This document shows, piece after piece, positions 52,409 to 64,000 of a stretch of DNA of 64,000 nt. Each line of letters begins with the position of its first letter. Positions within the stretch are counted from its first letter, which is position 1. The position numbers and the translations under genes were made by a program. The DNA comes from Glycomyces terrestris. Its GTDB lineage: Bacteria > Actinomycetota > Actinomycetes > Mycobacteriales > Micromonosporaceae. The stretch covers positions 682,001-746,000 of the forward strand of contig NZ_RSEB01000001.1 in the NCBI RefSeq assembly GCF_003933745.1, written 5' to 3'. Under the pieces are notes generated by a model. The model saw only the letters and a list, made by a program, of their open reading frames with translations. It was not told the DNA's origin and made no database searches.

Positions 52409-53803
52409 TCACAGGGACTTCGGCCAGGCGTTCGCGACCGCGTCGCGCACCTGCGCGAGCTGGTCCGCCACCGCCTTCGGGCCGGTCGAACCCGGCGTCG
52501 TGCGGCCCGCGAGGGCCCCGTCGACGTCGAGGACGGCCTTCACCGACGGGTCGAGGTGCTCGGAGATCGACGCCAGGTCGGCGTCGGCGATCTCGTGCAG
52601 CTCGATGCCGCGGGCCTCGCAGTGGGCCACGCAGGCGCCCGCGATCTCGTGCGCCGAGCGGAACGGGATGCCCTTGCGCACCAGCCAGTCCGCGATCTCG
52701 GTCGCGAGGCTGAAGCCCGTCGGCGCCGACGCGCGCGGCACCTCGGCGTTGAACCGCATCGTCGCGACCATGCCGGTCACCGCCGGCAGCAGCAGCGCCA
52801 GGTTGTCCAGGGAGTCGAAGACCGGCTCCTTGTCCTCCTGGAGGTCCTTGTTGTACGTGAACGGCAGGCCCTTGAGCGTCACCAGCAGCGCGGTCAGGTT
52901 GCCGACCAGGCGGCCCGACTTGCCGCGGGCCAGCTCGGCCACGTCCGGGTTCTTCTTCTGCGGCATGATCGACGACCCGGTCGAGAACGCGTCGTCCAAC
53001 GTGACCCAGCCGAACTCCTGGCTCGACCACAGGATGACCTCCTCCCCCAGGCGGGAGAGGTGGATCCCGACCATCGAGCACACGAACAGCAGCTCGGCCG
53101 CGAAGTCGCGGTCGGACACGCCGTCCATCGAGTTCCCCACGGGCGCGTCGAAACCGAGTTCCTCGGCGACGGCGACCGGGTCGAGCGGCAGCGACGAGCC
53201 CGAGAGCGCGCCCGAGCCGAGCGGCGACACCGCGGCCCGCCCGTCCCAGTCCCGCAACCGGTCCAGGTCCCGCAGGAACCCCTGCGCGTGGGCCAGCAGC
53301 TGGTGCCCGAGGGTGACCGGCTGGGCGTGCTGGAGGTGCGTCATGCCCGGCGCGGGCGCGTCCACGAGGTCCTCGGCCTGCGCGGCCAGCGCCTCCACCA
53401 GCGCGGCCACGTCCGCGGCCAGCCCCCGGGCGTGGTCGCGGCAGTACAGGCGCAGGTCGGTCGCGATCTGGTCGTTGCGGCTGCGCCCGGCTCGGAGCTT
53501 CCCGCCGAGGTCGCCGAGGCGCTCCACCAGGCCGCGTTCGAGCGCGGTGTGGACGTCCTCGTCCGCGATCGTGCCGGTGAAGGTCCCGTTCGCGACGTCC
53601 TCGCCGAGCGCGTCGAGCGCCGCGAGCATCCGCTCGAGCTCGTCGCCGGTGAGGAGCCCGGCGCGGTTGAGCACCCGCGCATGGGCTTTGGACGCCGTGA
53701 GGTCGTACGGCGCGAGCCGCCAGTCGAAGCCGATCGAGGCGTTCAGGGCCTCGAGGGCCGCGGCGGGGCCGCCGGTGAAGCGGCCTCCCCACAGTTTCGC
53801 CAT
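52409..53803 (-). CDS. argH: Argininosuccinate lyase
   Basis: 464 residues. It opens with [11 protein letters not shown] and carries the fumarase/aspartase-superfamily signature [12 protein letters not shown] (about residue 280), with the second active-site Ser region before it. It cleaves argininosuccinate to arginine and fumarate, the last step of the pathway. The ATG shares one base with the argG stop (TAATG). Last gene of the operon. Confidence 0.97.
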   Translation of the reverse strand: MAKLWGGRFTGGPAAALEALNASIGFDWRLAPYDLTASKAHARVLNRAGLLTGDELERMLAALDALGEDVANGTFTGTIADEDVHTALERGLVERLGDLGGKLRAGRSRNDQIATDLRLYCRDHARGLAADVAALVEALAAQAEDLVDAPAPGMTHLQHAQPVTLGHQLLAHAQGFLRDLDRLRDWDGRAAVSPLGSGALSGSSLPLDPVAVAEELGFDAPVGNSMDGVSDRDFAAELLFVCSMVGIHLSRLGEEVILWSSQEFGWVTLDDAFSTGSSIMPQKKNPDVAELARGKSGRLVGNLTALLVTLKGLPFTYNKDLQEDKEPVFDSLDNLALLLPAVTGMVATMRFNAEVPRASAPTGFSLATEIADWLVRKGIPFRSAHEIAGACVAHCEARGIELHEIADADLASISEHLDPSVKAVLDVDGALAGRTTPGSTGPKAVADQLAQVRDAVANAWPKSL

Positions 53804-55014
53804 TACTCGGCCTCGGCCTTGATCCGCTCGTTCCGGGCCGCGGCGAGCTTCGCCGGGAGGCTCCACAGCTCCACGAAGCCGCGCGCGTTCGACTGGTCGA
53901 AGGCGTCGCCCTCGTCGTAGGTGGCGAGGTCGAAGTCGTAGAGGCTGGCCTCGGAGCGGCGGCCGGTGACGGTGGCCTTGCCGGCGTGGAGGGTCAGCCG
54001 GACCTCGCCGGTGACGTGCGTCTGGACGTCGTTCACGAACGCTTCGAGGCTGTTCTTCAGCGGGGAGAACCAGAGGCCGTCGTAGACGAGCTCGCCCCAG
54101 CGCTGGTCGACCTGGCGCTTGAACCGGGCCTGCTCGCGCTCGATGGTGACGTTCTCCAGCTCCATGTGGGCGGCGATCAGGGTGATGCCGGCCGGGGACT
54201 CGTAGACCTCGCGGGACTTGATGCCGACGAGCCGGTCCTCGACCATGTCGATCCGGCCGATGCCCTGGGCGCCGGCGCGCTCGTTGAGCTCCTTGACGAG
54301 TTCGAACGCGGACTTCTTGACGCCGTCGAGCGCGACGGGCTTGCCGGACACGAAGGTGATGACGACCTCGTCGGGCTCGCGCTCCTCGGCCGGGTTCTGC
54401 GTGTAGTCGTAGATGTCCTCGATGGGGCCGTTCCAGATGTCCTCGAGGAAACCGGTCTCGACGGCGCGGCCCCACAGGTTCTGGTCGATCGAGTACGGGG
54501 ACTTCTTGGTCACGTCGATCGGGAGGTGCTTCTCCTCGGCGAACGCGATGGCCTTGTCGCGGGTCCAGGCGAAGTCGCGGGCCGGGGCCACGACCTTGAG
54601 GTGCGGGGCGAGGGCGGCGAGGCCGGCCTCGAAGCGGACCTGGTCGTTGCCCTTGCCGGTGCAGCCGTGGGAGACGATCGTCGCGCCGTGCTTCTCGGCG
54701 GCGGCCACGAGGTGCTTCACGATGAGCGGCCGGGAGAGCGCGGACACGAGCGGGTAGCGGTCCATGTAGAGGGCGTTCGCGGCCACGGCCGGGAAGCAGT
54801 ACTCGGCGGCGAACTCCTCGCGCGCGTCGACCACTTCGGCGGCGACGGCGCCGCAGCCGAGGGCCCGCTGCCGGATGACCTCCATGTCCTCGCCGCCCTG
54901 GCCGACGTCGATGGCCACGGCGATGACCTCGGCGTCGAGCTGCTCGGCGAGGTACGGGATCGCGACGGACGTGTCGAGGCCGCCGGAGTAGGCGAGCACT
55001 ACCTTCTCGGTCAT
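53803..55014 (-). CDS. argG: Argininosuccinate synthase
   Basis: 403 residues. It has the PP-loop [10 protein letters not shown] at the N-terminus (ATP site) and [15 protein letters not shown], which forms the citrulline/aspartate pocket. It joins citrulline and aspartate using ATP. The ATG overlaps the argR stop (ATGA). Confidence 0.98.
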   Translation of the reverse strand: MTEKVVLAYSGGLDTSVAIPYLAEQLDAEVIAVAIDVGQGGEDMEVIRQRALGCGAVAAEVVDAREEFAAEYCFPAVAANALYMDRYPLVSALSRPLIVKHLVAAAEKHGATIVSHGCTGKGNDQVRFEAGLAALAPHLKVVAPARDFAWTRDKAIAFAEEKHLPIDVTKKSPYSIDQNLWGRAVETGFLEDIWNGPIEDIYDYTQNPAEEREPDEVVITFVSGKPVALDGVKKSAFELVKELNERAGAQGIGRIDMVEDRLVGIKSREVYESPAGITLIAAHMELENVTIEREQARFKRQVDQRWGELVYDGLWFSPLKNSLEAFVNDVQTHVTGEVRLTLHAGKATVTGRRSEASLYDFDLATYDEGDAFDQSNARGFVELWSLPAKLAAARNERIKAEAE

Positions 55015-55553
55015 TTCAGTTTCTCCTCAGTTTCCTCAGTGGTGGTGGCGTGGTAGGGGTCCGGGCCCTTGCCGGCCCAATTGAGCATCTGGTCGGCGAC
55101 GTCCCTGCCGGTGACGCCGTCGCGGGCGATGACGGCGATCGTGTCGTCGCCGGCGATGGTGCCGATGACGTCGGCGAGGCCGGAGCGGTCGATCGCGCTG
55201 GCGAGGTATTGGGCCGCGCCGGGCGGGACGCGCAGGACGGCCATGTTCGCCGAGTGGTCGGCACCGACGAGGAGTTCCCGCAGGAGCCGCTGGAGGCGGT
55301 CGGGGGCGGCCTCGGCGTCGCGCAAGGGCCGTTCGCCCTCCGCGAAGATCGAGTAGACGGCGCCGCCGCCGTCGGTGCCGCGGACCTTGACGGCGCCGAG
55401 CTCTTCGAGGTCGCGCGAGAGCGTGGCCTGGGTGGCCTCGATCCCGTCGGCGGCGAGGAGCGCGGCGAGCTCGGTCTGGGAGCGGATGGCGCGGGTCGAG
55501 ATCAGCTCGACGATGCGCGCCTGGCGGGCCGCCTTGGTGGTCGGCTGGTTCAT
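55011..55553 (-). CDS. argR: Arginine repressor
   Basis: 180 residues, slightly longer than the usual ~155-170. The N-terminal winged HTH includes [21 protein letters not shown] and the SR of [18 protein letters not shown], which matches ArgR's recognition helix. The C-terminal domain has [14 protein letters not shown], which forms the arginine-binding hexamer interface. It is encoded within its own target operon and should act at the two ARG boxes before argC. Confidence 0.97.
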   Translation of the reverse strand: MNQPTTKAARQARIVELISTRAIRSQTELAALLAADGIEATQATLSRDLEELGAVKVRGTDGGGAVYSIFAEGERPLRDAEAAPDRLQRLLRELLVGADHSANMAVLRVPPGAAQYLASAIDRSGLADVIGTIAGDDTIAVIARDGVTGRDVADQMLNWAGKGPDPYHATTTEETEEKLK

Positions 55554-55608
55554 CGCCGGTCACCCCGCTTCGGGGCGGCGGGCGGTGCGAGGGTCGGCGG
55601 GTGCGGGC

Positions 55609-58656
<3,048 letters not shown>

Positions 58657-58660
<4 letters not shown>

Positions 58661-59811
58661 GTGCTGTACGCCGAGTTCTCGTGGACGTAGTCGTGGGACA
58701 GGTCGTTGGTCCAGATGGTGGCCGAGGCCGCGCCGTGGTGGAGCTCGATGTCGATCGCGACGTCGCGGCCCTTGAGGTCGACGAGGTCGCGGGGCTCGCC
58801 GGCGGCGCCGGCCTTGCAGATCCAGACGCCGTTGACGGCGACGTCGACCGCGTCGGCGTCGAAGGGCGCCTTGGCGGTGCCGACGGCGGCGAGGATGCGG
58901 CCCCAGTTCGGGTCGGAGCCGAACAGGGCGGTCTTGACGAGGCTGTCGCGGGCGACGATCCGGGCGACCTCGACGGCGTCGTCCTCGCTCGCGGCGCCGG
59001 AGACGGTGATCGCGACGTCCTTCGTGGAGCCTTCGGCGTCCGAGAGGAGCTGGTGCGCGAGGTCCTTGCACAGGGCGGTGAGCGCGGAGATGAACTCGTC
59101 GGCCTCGGCTTCGACGCCGGAGGCGCCGGAGGCGAGGAGGAGCACGGTGTCGTTGGTCGACATCGAGCCGTCGGAGTCGAGCCGGTCGAAGGAGTAGCGG
59201 CAGGCGGTGCCGAGCGCGGTGTCCGCGAGCGGGTGGTCGACGACCGCGTCGGTGGTGAGGACGACGAGCATCGTGGCGAGGCCGGGGGCGAGCATGCCCG
59301 CGCCCTTGGCGATGCCGCCGACGGTCCAGCCGGCGGGGCTGGTGACGGCGGCGTTCTTGGCGACGGTGTCGGTGGTCATGATCGCGGTGGCCGCGGCTTC
59401 GCCGCCGTCGGCGGCGAGGGCCCGCGCGGCGGCCTCGACGCCCGGCAGGAGCTTGTCCATGGGGAGCCGCTCGCCGATGAGGCCGGTCGAGCAGACGGCG
59501 ACCTCGACCGCGCCGCAGCCGAGGACCTCGGCGGTCTTCTCGGCGGTGGCGTGCGTGTCCTGGAAGCCCTCGGGGCCGGTGCAGGCGTTCGCGCCGCCGG
59601 AGTTGAGGACCACGGCCTTGAGCGCGCCGGTGGTGAGGACCTGCTGGGACCACTTGACCGGGGCGGCCTTGACGCGGTTGCCGGTGAACCGGCCCGCGGC
59701 GACCTGGAGCGGGCCCTCGTTGACGACCAGGGCCAGGTCGGGCTTCCCGGAGGCCTTGAGCCCGGCGGTGACACCGGAGGCCTTGAAGCCCTTGGGGGTC
59801 GTGACGGTCAC
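58657..59811 (-). CDS. argJ: Ornithine acetyltransferase / N-acetylglutamate synthase
   Basis: 384 residues from GTG 59811, overlapping the argC stop (GTGA). The self-cleavage site is in [21 protein letters not shown]: the Thr of ATML becomes the N-terminal nucleophile. It transfers the acetyl group from N-acetylornithine to glutamate, so the pathway recycles acetyl and needs no argE. Whether it also uses acetyl-CoA is unclear; no argA is in the operon. Confidence 0.97.
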
Positions 59812-60821
59812 GGCGCGACTCCGTTCACGGTGAGGCCCTGGGCTTCGGGGAGGCCGAGCATGAGGTTCGCGCACTGCACGACCTGCGCGGCCGCGCCCTT
59901 GCCGAGGTTGTCGATGGCCGAGGTGACGACGATCCGGCCCGAGTCCTTGTCGACCGCGCCCTGGAGCTGGACGGCGTTGGTGCCGTACACCGAGGCGGTC
60001 GCGGGCCACTGGCCCTCGCGCAGGACCTGCACGAAGTGCTCGCCGTCGTACGCCTTCGCGAGCGCGGCCCGCACGTCGGCGGCGGTGACCTCGGCGGTCG
60101 GCTTCGCGGTCACCGTTGAGAGGATGCCGCGGGCCATCGGGGCGAGCAGCGGGGTCATCGAGACCGAGACGGCGCCGCTGGCCTGCTTGATCTCGGGGAC
60201 GTGCTGGTGGGCGCCGACCTTGTAGGCGCTGATCGAGCCCATGACCTCGGAGGCGAGCAGGTTCTTCTTGGGGGCGTTGCCGGCGCCGGAGGTGCCGGAG
60301 GCGGCGATGACGACGACGTCCTCGGGCGAGGCGATGCCGGCGTCCAGGAGCGGGCGCAGCGCGAGGATGGTGGCGACGGCGTAGCAGCCGGTCGCGGCGA
60401 CCCGGGTGGCGGCGGCGATCCGCTCGCGCTGGCCGGGGAGCTCGGGGAGGCCGTAGGTCCAGGCGCCGGCGTAGGGCCCGGAGTAGTAGGACTCCCAGGC
60501 GGCGGCGTCCTCGAGCCGGTGGTCGGCGCCGAGGTCGACGATCTTCTGCGATTCGGGCAGCTGCGCGGCGAGCGCGGCGGACTGGCCGTGCGGGAGGGTC
60601 ATGATCACCAGGTCGGCCTCCGCGAAGGACTCCGGGGTGGTCGGGGTGAAACGTCGGTCGCCGTACGCGGAGAGGTGGGGGTGGACTGCGGTGATGTACT
60701 CACCGGCGTTGCTGTGCGCGCCCGCGGCGACGACGTCGAGCTGCGGGTGGTCGGCCAGCAGCCGGAGCACCTCGCCTCCCGCGTAGCCGCTGGCTCCCGC
60801 CACGGCGACCTTGAACGTCAC
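59808..60821 (-). CDS. argC: N-acetyl-gamma-glutamyl-phosphate reductase
   Basis: 337 residues from GTG 60821, with GGAGG upstream. A Rossmann-type start ([18 protein letters not shown]) is followed by the catalytic Cys in [15 protein letters not shown]. It reduces N-acetylglutamyl phosphate to the semialdehyde. First gene of the arg operon, directly after the ArgR-controlled promoter. Confidence 0.97.
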   Translation of the reverse strand: MTFKVAVAGASGYAGGEVLRLLADHPQLDVVAAGAHSNAGEYITAVHPHLSAYGDRRFTPTTPESFAEADLVIMTLPHGQSAALAAQLPESQKIVDLGADHRLEDAAAWESYYSGPYAGAWTYGLPELPGQRERIAAATRVAATGCYAVATILALRPLLDAGIASPEDVVVIAASGTSGAGNAPKKNLLASEVMGSISAYKVGAHQHVPEIKQASGAVSVSMTPLLAPMARGILSTVTAKPTAEVTAADVRAALAKAYDGEHFVQVLREGQWPATASVYGTNAVQLQGAVDKDSGRIVVTSAIDNLGKGAAAQVVQCANLMLGLPEAQGLTVNGVAP

Positions 60822-60836
60822 TGGAAACCTCCGTCT

Positions 60837-60871
60837 TGAATGACTATGCAGAGAACTGTATCAGCATTCAA
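60837..60871 (-). promoter_or_regulatory. Two ARG boxes overlapping the argC promoter
   Basis: Minus strand: -35 TTGAAT (60871-60866), 17-bp spacer, -10 CATAGT (60848-60843). Two ArgR-type boxes cover both elements: TGAAT-N4-ATGCA (60837-60850) and TGTAT-N4-ATTCA (60857-60870), each with one mismatch to TGAAT-N4-ATTCA. Box starts are 20 bp apart, about two helical turns, as in known ArgR operators. Confidence 0.85.
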
Positions 60872-60951
60872 TGGAGGCGCGACAGTGATATTCCGCGTGG
60901 TGGGATGTGAGGATCGCCCCTGTCTGCGGGCGGGGGTCAGGCCGGCTCGCA

Positions 60952-60974
60952 GGTCCGGCCGACCGGGCCGGACC
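60952..60974 (-). terminator. Terminator of the 61-62.9 kb two-component operon
   Basis: Perfect 9-bp stem (60952-60960 with 60966-60974), 5-nt loop, seven bases past the response-regulator stop. Confidence 0.7.
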
Positions 60975-60980
60975 CGGCGC

Positions 60981-61622
60981 TCAGCGTGCCCGTTCGCGGG
61001 CGAAGATCGCGGCTTGGACGCGGCTGGTCAGGCCGAGCTTGGCGAGCACGCGCGTGACGTGGGACTTCACGGTCGCCTCGGCCATGCCGAGCTCGGCGGC
61101 GATCTCGGCGTTCGACATGCCCTCGCCGATGAGGGCCAGCACCTCGGTCTCGCGCGGGGTCAGGCTCGCCACGCCCGCGTCGTCGACCTCGATCGGCGCA
61201 TAGGCCGGGCGCGAGCGCGCGAACTCGGCGATCAGGCCGCGGGTGACGGCCGGCGAGATGAGCCCGTCGCCGCGGGCGATCGTGCGGACCGCCTCCACGA
61301 GCGTCTCGGCGTCGGCGTCCTTGAGGAGGAACCCGCTCGCCCCGGCGCGCAGGGCGTCGAAGACGCACGAGTCGTCGCCGTACGAGGTGAGGACGAGGAC
61401 GTCGGCGGTGCCGCGCAGCTCGGCCGCGGCGGCGATGCCGTCCTTGCGCGGCATCCGCACGTCCATGACCACCACGTCGGGGCGCAGCTCCTTCGCGAGC
61501 GCCACCGCCTCGACGCCGTCGGCGGCCTCGCCGACCACCTCGATGTCGTCGGCGCTGTCCAGCAGCATGCGCAGCCCGGCGCGCACGGCCGCGTGGTCGT
61601 CGGCCAGCAGGACCTTGGTCAT
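60981..61622 (-). CDS. NarL/LuxR-family response regulator
   Basis: 213 residues. The receiver shows KVLLADDHAAVRAGL, phospho-Asp in VVVMDVRMPRKDG, and GFLLKDAD. The HTH is LTPRETEVLALIGEGMSNAEIAA ... KSHVTRVLAKLGL. It is the downstream partner of the histidine kinase at 61699-62889, 76 bp away. Confidence 0.95.
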   Translation of the reverse strand: MTKVLLADDHAAVRAGLRMLLDSADDIEVVGEAADGVEAVALAKELRPDVVVMDVRMPRKDGIAAAAELRGTADVLVLTSYGDDSCVFDALRAGASGFLLKDADAETLVEAVRTIARGDGLISPAVTRGLIAEFARSRPAYAPIEVDDAGVASLTPRETEVLALIGEGMSNAEIAAELGMAEATVKSHVTRVLAKLGLTSRVQAAIFARERAR

Positions 61623-61698
61623 CAGCGTGTACTCCAGTTCGGGAAAGGCGGGCGGAGGCGGGGCGGCGGGGCCGTCGGTGCGCCCAGGCGGGCGGCGG

Positions 61699-62889
61699 TC
61701 AATCCGGCGGGTGCGGGGCGGCGTGCGGGTCGTTCGCGCCGGTCGGGATCTCGGCCCGGACCGCCCACTTCCCGCCGTCCGGTCCGGCGTGCACCTTACC
61801 GCCCAGGAGCCGGACCCGCTCGGTCATCCCGACCAGGCCCGAACCGGTCCCCGGAACGGCTTCCGCCTTGTCCCCCAAGGCGTTCACGACCGTGACGACG
61901 AGCGCGCCCGGGACGAACCGCACGGTCGCCTCGGCGTCGCAGCCGTGCTTGAGGGCGTTCGTGAGCGCCTCCTGGACGACCCGGTACGCGGTCAGCTCGA
62001 CCTCGCCGGGCAGGTCGCGCGGCGGGCCCTCCACCCGGAAGTCGACCTGGAGGCCGACCGCGCGCATCCGCTCGGCGAGCTCGGGGATCTGGTCGATCCG
62101 GAAGGACGCCAGCTCCTCGCCCTCCTCCCCCGTGCGGAGGATGCCGATGATGCGGCGCAGCTCGGCGAGGCCGTCGACGCTCGAGGCGCGGATCGCGGCG
62201 ATCGAGGTGCGCACCGCGTCGGAGTCGAGGTCCTTGCGGGACTGGAGGGCCGTCGACTGGAGCGCGATCGCGGAGAGGTAGTTCGCGACCGTGTCGTGCA
62301 GTTCGCGGGCCATGAGGGTGCGCTCGCGCAGGACCGCCTCGCGGCGGCGCACGTCGGCCAGGCGCGCGGTCTGCTCGGCGCGCTCGCGTTCGAGCTCGGC
62401 CCGGTCGTGGGCCTGGCGCACGATGACGCCGGTGGCGATCGGGGAGAGCAGCACGACGGCGCCGACCGCGATCGTGGTGAGCACCCCGACCGCCTCGGCC
62501 CCTTCGAGGTACGTCAGGCCGCCGAGGAGGAGCACGGCGGTCGTGACCGCCGGCACGAGGACGCGCACGCTGCGGCGCGGCCCGTAGCGCGCGAACGAGT
62601 AGAGGTTGTCGGTGAAGACGCACACCGTCGCGAAGGTGAGCCCGATGCCGATCTCGATGCCGATCGCGACCGTGCCGAGCCCCAGGCACCACGAGGGCGA
62701 GGCGCGGCGGACCGCCACGCCGAGGCAGGTCAGCGCCAGCGGCACCAGGCGCACCGCGAGCGGCAGGCCCTCCACGTACCGCTCGTAGCTGCCGAGTCCG
62801 ATGAGGACCGCGCCGATCGCGAACAGGAGGACGGCGGCGACGAGGTCGCCTCTGCGGACGCGGCCGAGGAGGCCCGGCGGACTGGTCAT
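61699..62889 (-). CDS. Sensor histidine kinase (DesK-like)
   Basis: 396 residues. About five or six membrane helices lie in the first ~150 residues, without a large extracellular sensor. The phospho-acceptor is in LMARELHDTVANYLSAIAL and the HATPase in VVQEALTNALKHG ... GSGLVGMTERVRLLGG. The compact membrane sensor is typical of the intramembrane-sensing, envelope-stress class. It forms an operon with the response regulator downstream. Confidence 0.94.
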   Translation of the reverse strand: MTSPPGLLGRVRRGDLVAAVLLFAIGAVLIGLGSYERYVEGLPLAVRLVPLALTCLGVAVRRASPSWCLGLGTVAIGIEIGIGLTFATVCVFTDNLYSFARYGPRRSVRVLVPAVTTAVLLLGGLTYLEGAEAVGVLTTIAVGAVVLLSPIATGVIVRQAHDRAELERERAEQTARLADVRRREAVLRERTLMARELHDTVANYLSAIALQSTALQSRKDLDSDAVRTSIAAIRASSVDGLAELRRIIGILRTGEEGEELASFRIDQIPELAERMRAVGLQVDFRVEGPPRDLPGEVELTAYRVVQEALTNALKHGCDAEATVRFVPGALVVTVVNALGDKAEAVPGTGSGLVGMTERVRLLGGKVHAGPDGGKWAVRAEIPTGANDPHAAPHPPD

Positions 62890-63004
62890 GCCCCCATCCC
62901 ATCACGCCCGCGCGCCCGCGGCCTCACTCTCGGAGGGGAGCCGGGCTCCGACTTTGGTCGCACCCAACGCACCCCACGCGACCCGGAAGGTCCATCATGT
63001 TCGG

Positions 63005-63415
63005 GTGACCGAACCGAATCCTCCTCAGGCGCCGCGTCCCGAATGGGACCGGTACAGCGGGGTGCTGCGCACCGCCGTGATGGGCAACGCGTTCCTCGCG
63101 TTCGTGCTCGAACTGGCCATGCTCGTGTTCGTCGCCTGGTGGGCGCTCGCGCTCGACCACGCGCTGTGGACGCGGCTGCTCATCGCCGCCGCGTCCGTGG
63201 GCGCGCTGGTGGTCCTGTGGGGCGCGTTCGCCGCGCCCAAGGCCCGGGTGCCGCTGCCGGCCGCCGGGACGGTGGCCGTGAAGGCGCTCGCGTTCGCGGC
63301 GGGCGCGGCCGCGCTGTGGGGCCTGGGCCTGCCGGCCGCGGCGATCGCGTTCGCGGTGCTCGCTGCGGCGAACACCGCGGCCACGACGTACGTCAGGCGA
63401 GACCGAGCAGCGTGA
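63005..63415 (+). CDS. DUF2568 (YrdB-family) membrane protein
   Basis: 136 residues from GTG 63005; no ribosome site is evident. Four membrane segments are seen, with FLAFVLELAMLVFVAWWALAL first, in the YrdB/DUF2568 arrangement. Its function is unknown. Its last 23 bases overlap, tail to tail, the end of the convergent DUF4190 gene. Confidence 0.8.
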   Translation: MTEPNPPQAPRPEWDRYSGVLRTAVMGNAFLAFVLELAMLVFVAWWALALDHALWTRLLIAAASVGALVVLWGAFAAPKARVPLPAAGTVAVKALAFAAGAAALWGLGLPAAAIAFAVLAAANTAATTYVRRDRAA

Positions 63416-63833
63416 GGACCACGCTGTAGTCCCAGGTCGAGTCGTCGGTGGGCCAGTCGTCGGTCGGGATGTTGCTGAAGATCGTGCCCATCATGCCGAT
63501 CCAGAAGATGAAGTACAGGACCCAGAACACGATCGAGGCGACGCCGATCCAGCCGAGGACGATGCCGGCGGTGGCGAAGCCCTCGCCGGCCTCGCCGGTC
63601 TCGCGGATCTGGCGCTTCGCGATCGTGCCGAAGATGAGGCCGAGGATGCCGAGGGGGCTGCACGCCCCGACGATGCCGCACACGAGCGCGGCGATCGACA
63701 TGCCGTTCGTCGGCCGCGGCGGCGGGTAGTAGCCGTAGGGCGGCGGGTAGGCCCCGTACGGCGGCGGCGCGGGCTGGCCGTACGGCGGGGGCGGCGGCGG
63801 GGCCTGCGGGTCGGGGGCGTCGGGCGTGGACAT
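63393..63833 (-). CDS. DUF4190-domain membrane protein with Pro-rich N-terminus
   Basis: 146 residues from ATG 63833 (AGAGGTG upstream). About 45 residues of Pro/Tyr/Gly repeats (PPPYGAYPPPYGYYPPP) are followed by the DUF4190 core: NGMSIAALVCGIVGA, PLGILGLIFGTIAKRQIRETGE, and GFATAGIVLGWIGVA (two membrane segments), then a third. These are common actinobacterial envelope proteins of unknown role. The gene overlaps the convergent DUF2568 gene by 23 bp. Confidence 0.85.
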   Translation of the reverse strand: MSTPDAPDPQAPPPPPPYGQPAPPPYGAYPPPYGYYPPPRPTNGMSIAALVCGIVGACSPLGILGLIFGTIAKRQIRETGEAGEGFATAGIVLGWIGVASIVFWVLYFIFWIGMMGTIFSNIPTDDWPTDDSTWDYSVVLTLLGLA

Positions 63834-63866
63834 CAAGGGCACCTCTCGGTCGTTCCTGGCACGCCC

Positions 63867-64000
63867 TCAGCTTAAGCGCTCCTCGCTCGCGGCGGGTTCC
63901 ACGATCGCGGGGGCGTCCAGCGCCTCCCGCAGGGCCCGTTCGCGGTCGAGCAGCGGCGTGCAGGCCCGCCACACGAGCGCGGCCACGGCCCAGCCGACCG
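63867..64000 (-). CDS. C-terminal end of an unidentified protein (cut by window edge)
   Basis: A minus-strand frame is open from the window edge to a TGA at 63867-63869, giving about 43 residues. It begins with a hydrophobic segment (VGWAVAALVWRACTPLL), then an amphipathic charged tail (DRERALREALDAP, ending EERLS). It may be the last helix and cytoplasmic tail of a membrane protein. The family cannot be told. Confidence 0.5.
   Translation of the reverse strand, partial: VGWAVAALVWRACTPLLDRERALREALDAPAIVEPAASEERLS

Overview
The window is about 72% G+C with dense genes, strong G/C third-position bias, many GTG starts and several probable leaderless starts. Together with an SsgA/SsgB-type protein, PspA, a PASTA-type Ser/Thr kinase, NarL-type two-component systems, UdgX and a complete arg operon, this points to a chromosomal segment of a filamentous or sporulating actinomycete. 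My best guess is the Glycomycetales/Micromonosporales/Streptomycetales neighbourhood; the sequence alone does not fix the genus. No integrase, transposase, prophage structural gene or CRISPR array was seen. Base composition is even throughout, so nothing here looks like a recent island.

Layout. 1-5.1 kb: a left-truncated RamB/ScfR-like acyl-CoA-type regulator with a tandem 35-bp duplication over its 3' end, an alpha/beta hydrolase, a tandem pair of secreted CxxC proteins of unknown function, and an NmrA-like reductase. 5.2-11.1 kb: an LppU-like membrane protein, a divergent SDR/MerR pair with a classical MerR promoter, a methyltransferase/WYL-regulator pair, and an MFS transporter behind a strong inverted repeat. 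11.1-18.6 kb: acyl-CoA desaturase, short UvrA-like ABC protein, VOC/AraC pair, a two-component system, an SDR. 18.7-22.6 kb: a three-gene envelope operon (repeat-rich membrane protein, holin-III/DUF1469-like, DUF3618), an O-methyltransferase, SsgB-like protein. 22.6-29.4 kb: pta-ackA, citrate synthase, PASTA Ser/Thr kinase, a small membrane protein. 29.4-33.8 kb: MFS efflux pump with its TetR regulator and GGAA-N7-TTCC sites, two tRNA-Gly genes (one with a 25-nt D-loop insertion), tandem GNAT acetyltransferases. 33.8-42.6 kb: phosphoketolase, DUF4188, APH-type kinase, PspA plus a TPM-domain protein, a CIRCE-controlled Hsp20, UdgX, a TPR-like protein. 42.7-52.4 kb: tRNA-Cys/Val/Gly, Tex, a two-component system, an MMPL transporter, HdeD, an acyltransferase-SGNH fusion. 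52.4-60.9 kb: argCJBDFRGH, transcribed leftward from a promoter covered by two ARG boxes. 60.9-64 kb: another two-component system, DUF2568 and DUF4190 proteins, and the end of a further gene.

How it fits together. Phosphoketolase makes acetyl-phosphate, Pta and AckA interconvert acetyl-phosphate with acetyl-CoA and acetate, and citrate synthase draws off acetyl-CoA. The regulator at the left edge belongs to the family that controls acetate metabolism in corynebacteria, so the window holds much of an acetyl-phosphate node. The arg cluster is a full glutamate-to-arginine pathway from N-acetylglutamyl-phosphate reduction onward, with ornithine acetyltransferase recycling the acetyl group and ArgR encoded inside its own operon. 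Envelope maintenance is the third theme: PspA/TPM, the DUF3618/holin operon, LppU-like and DUF4190 proteins, MMPL, PASTA kinase and three NarL-type two-component systems. Many convergent gene pairs share perfect GC-rich hairpins, listed as terminators.
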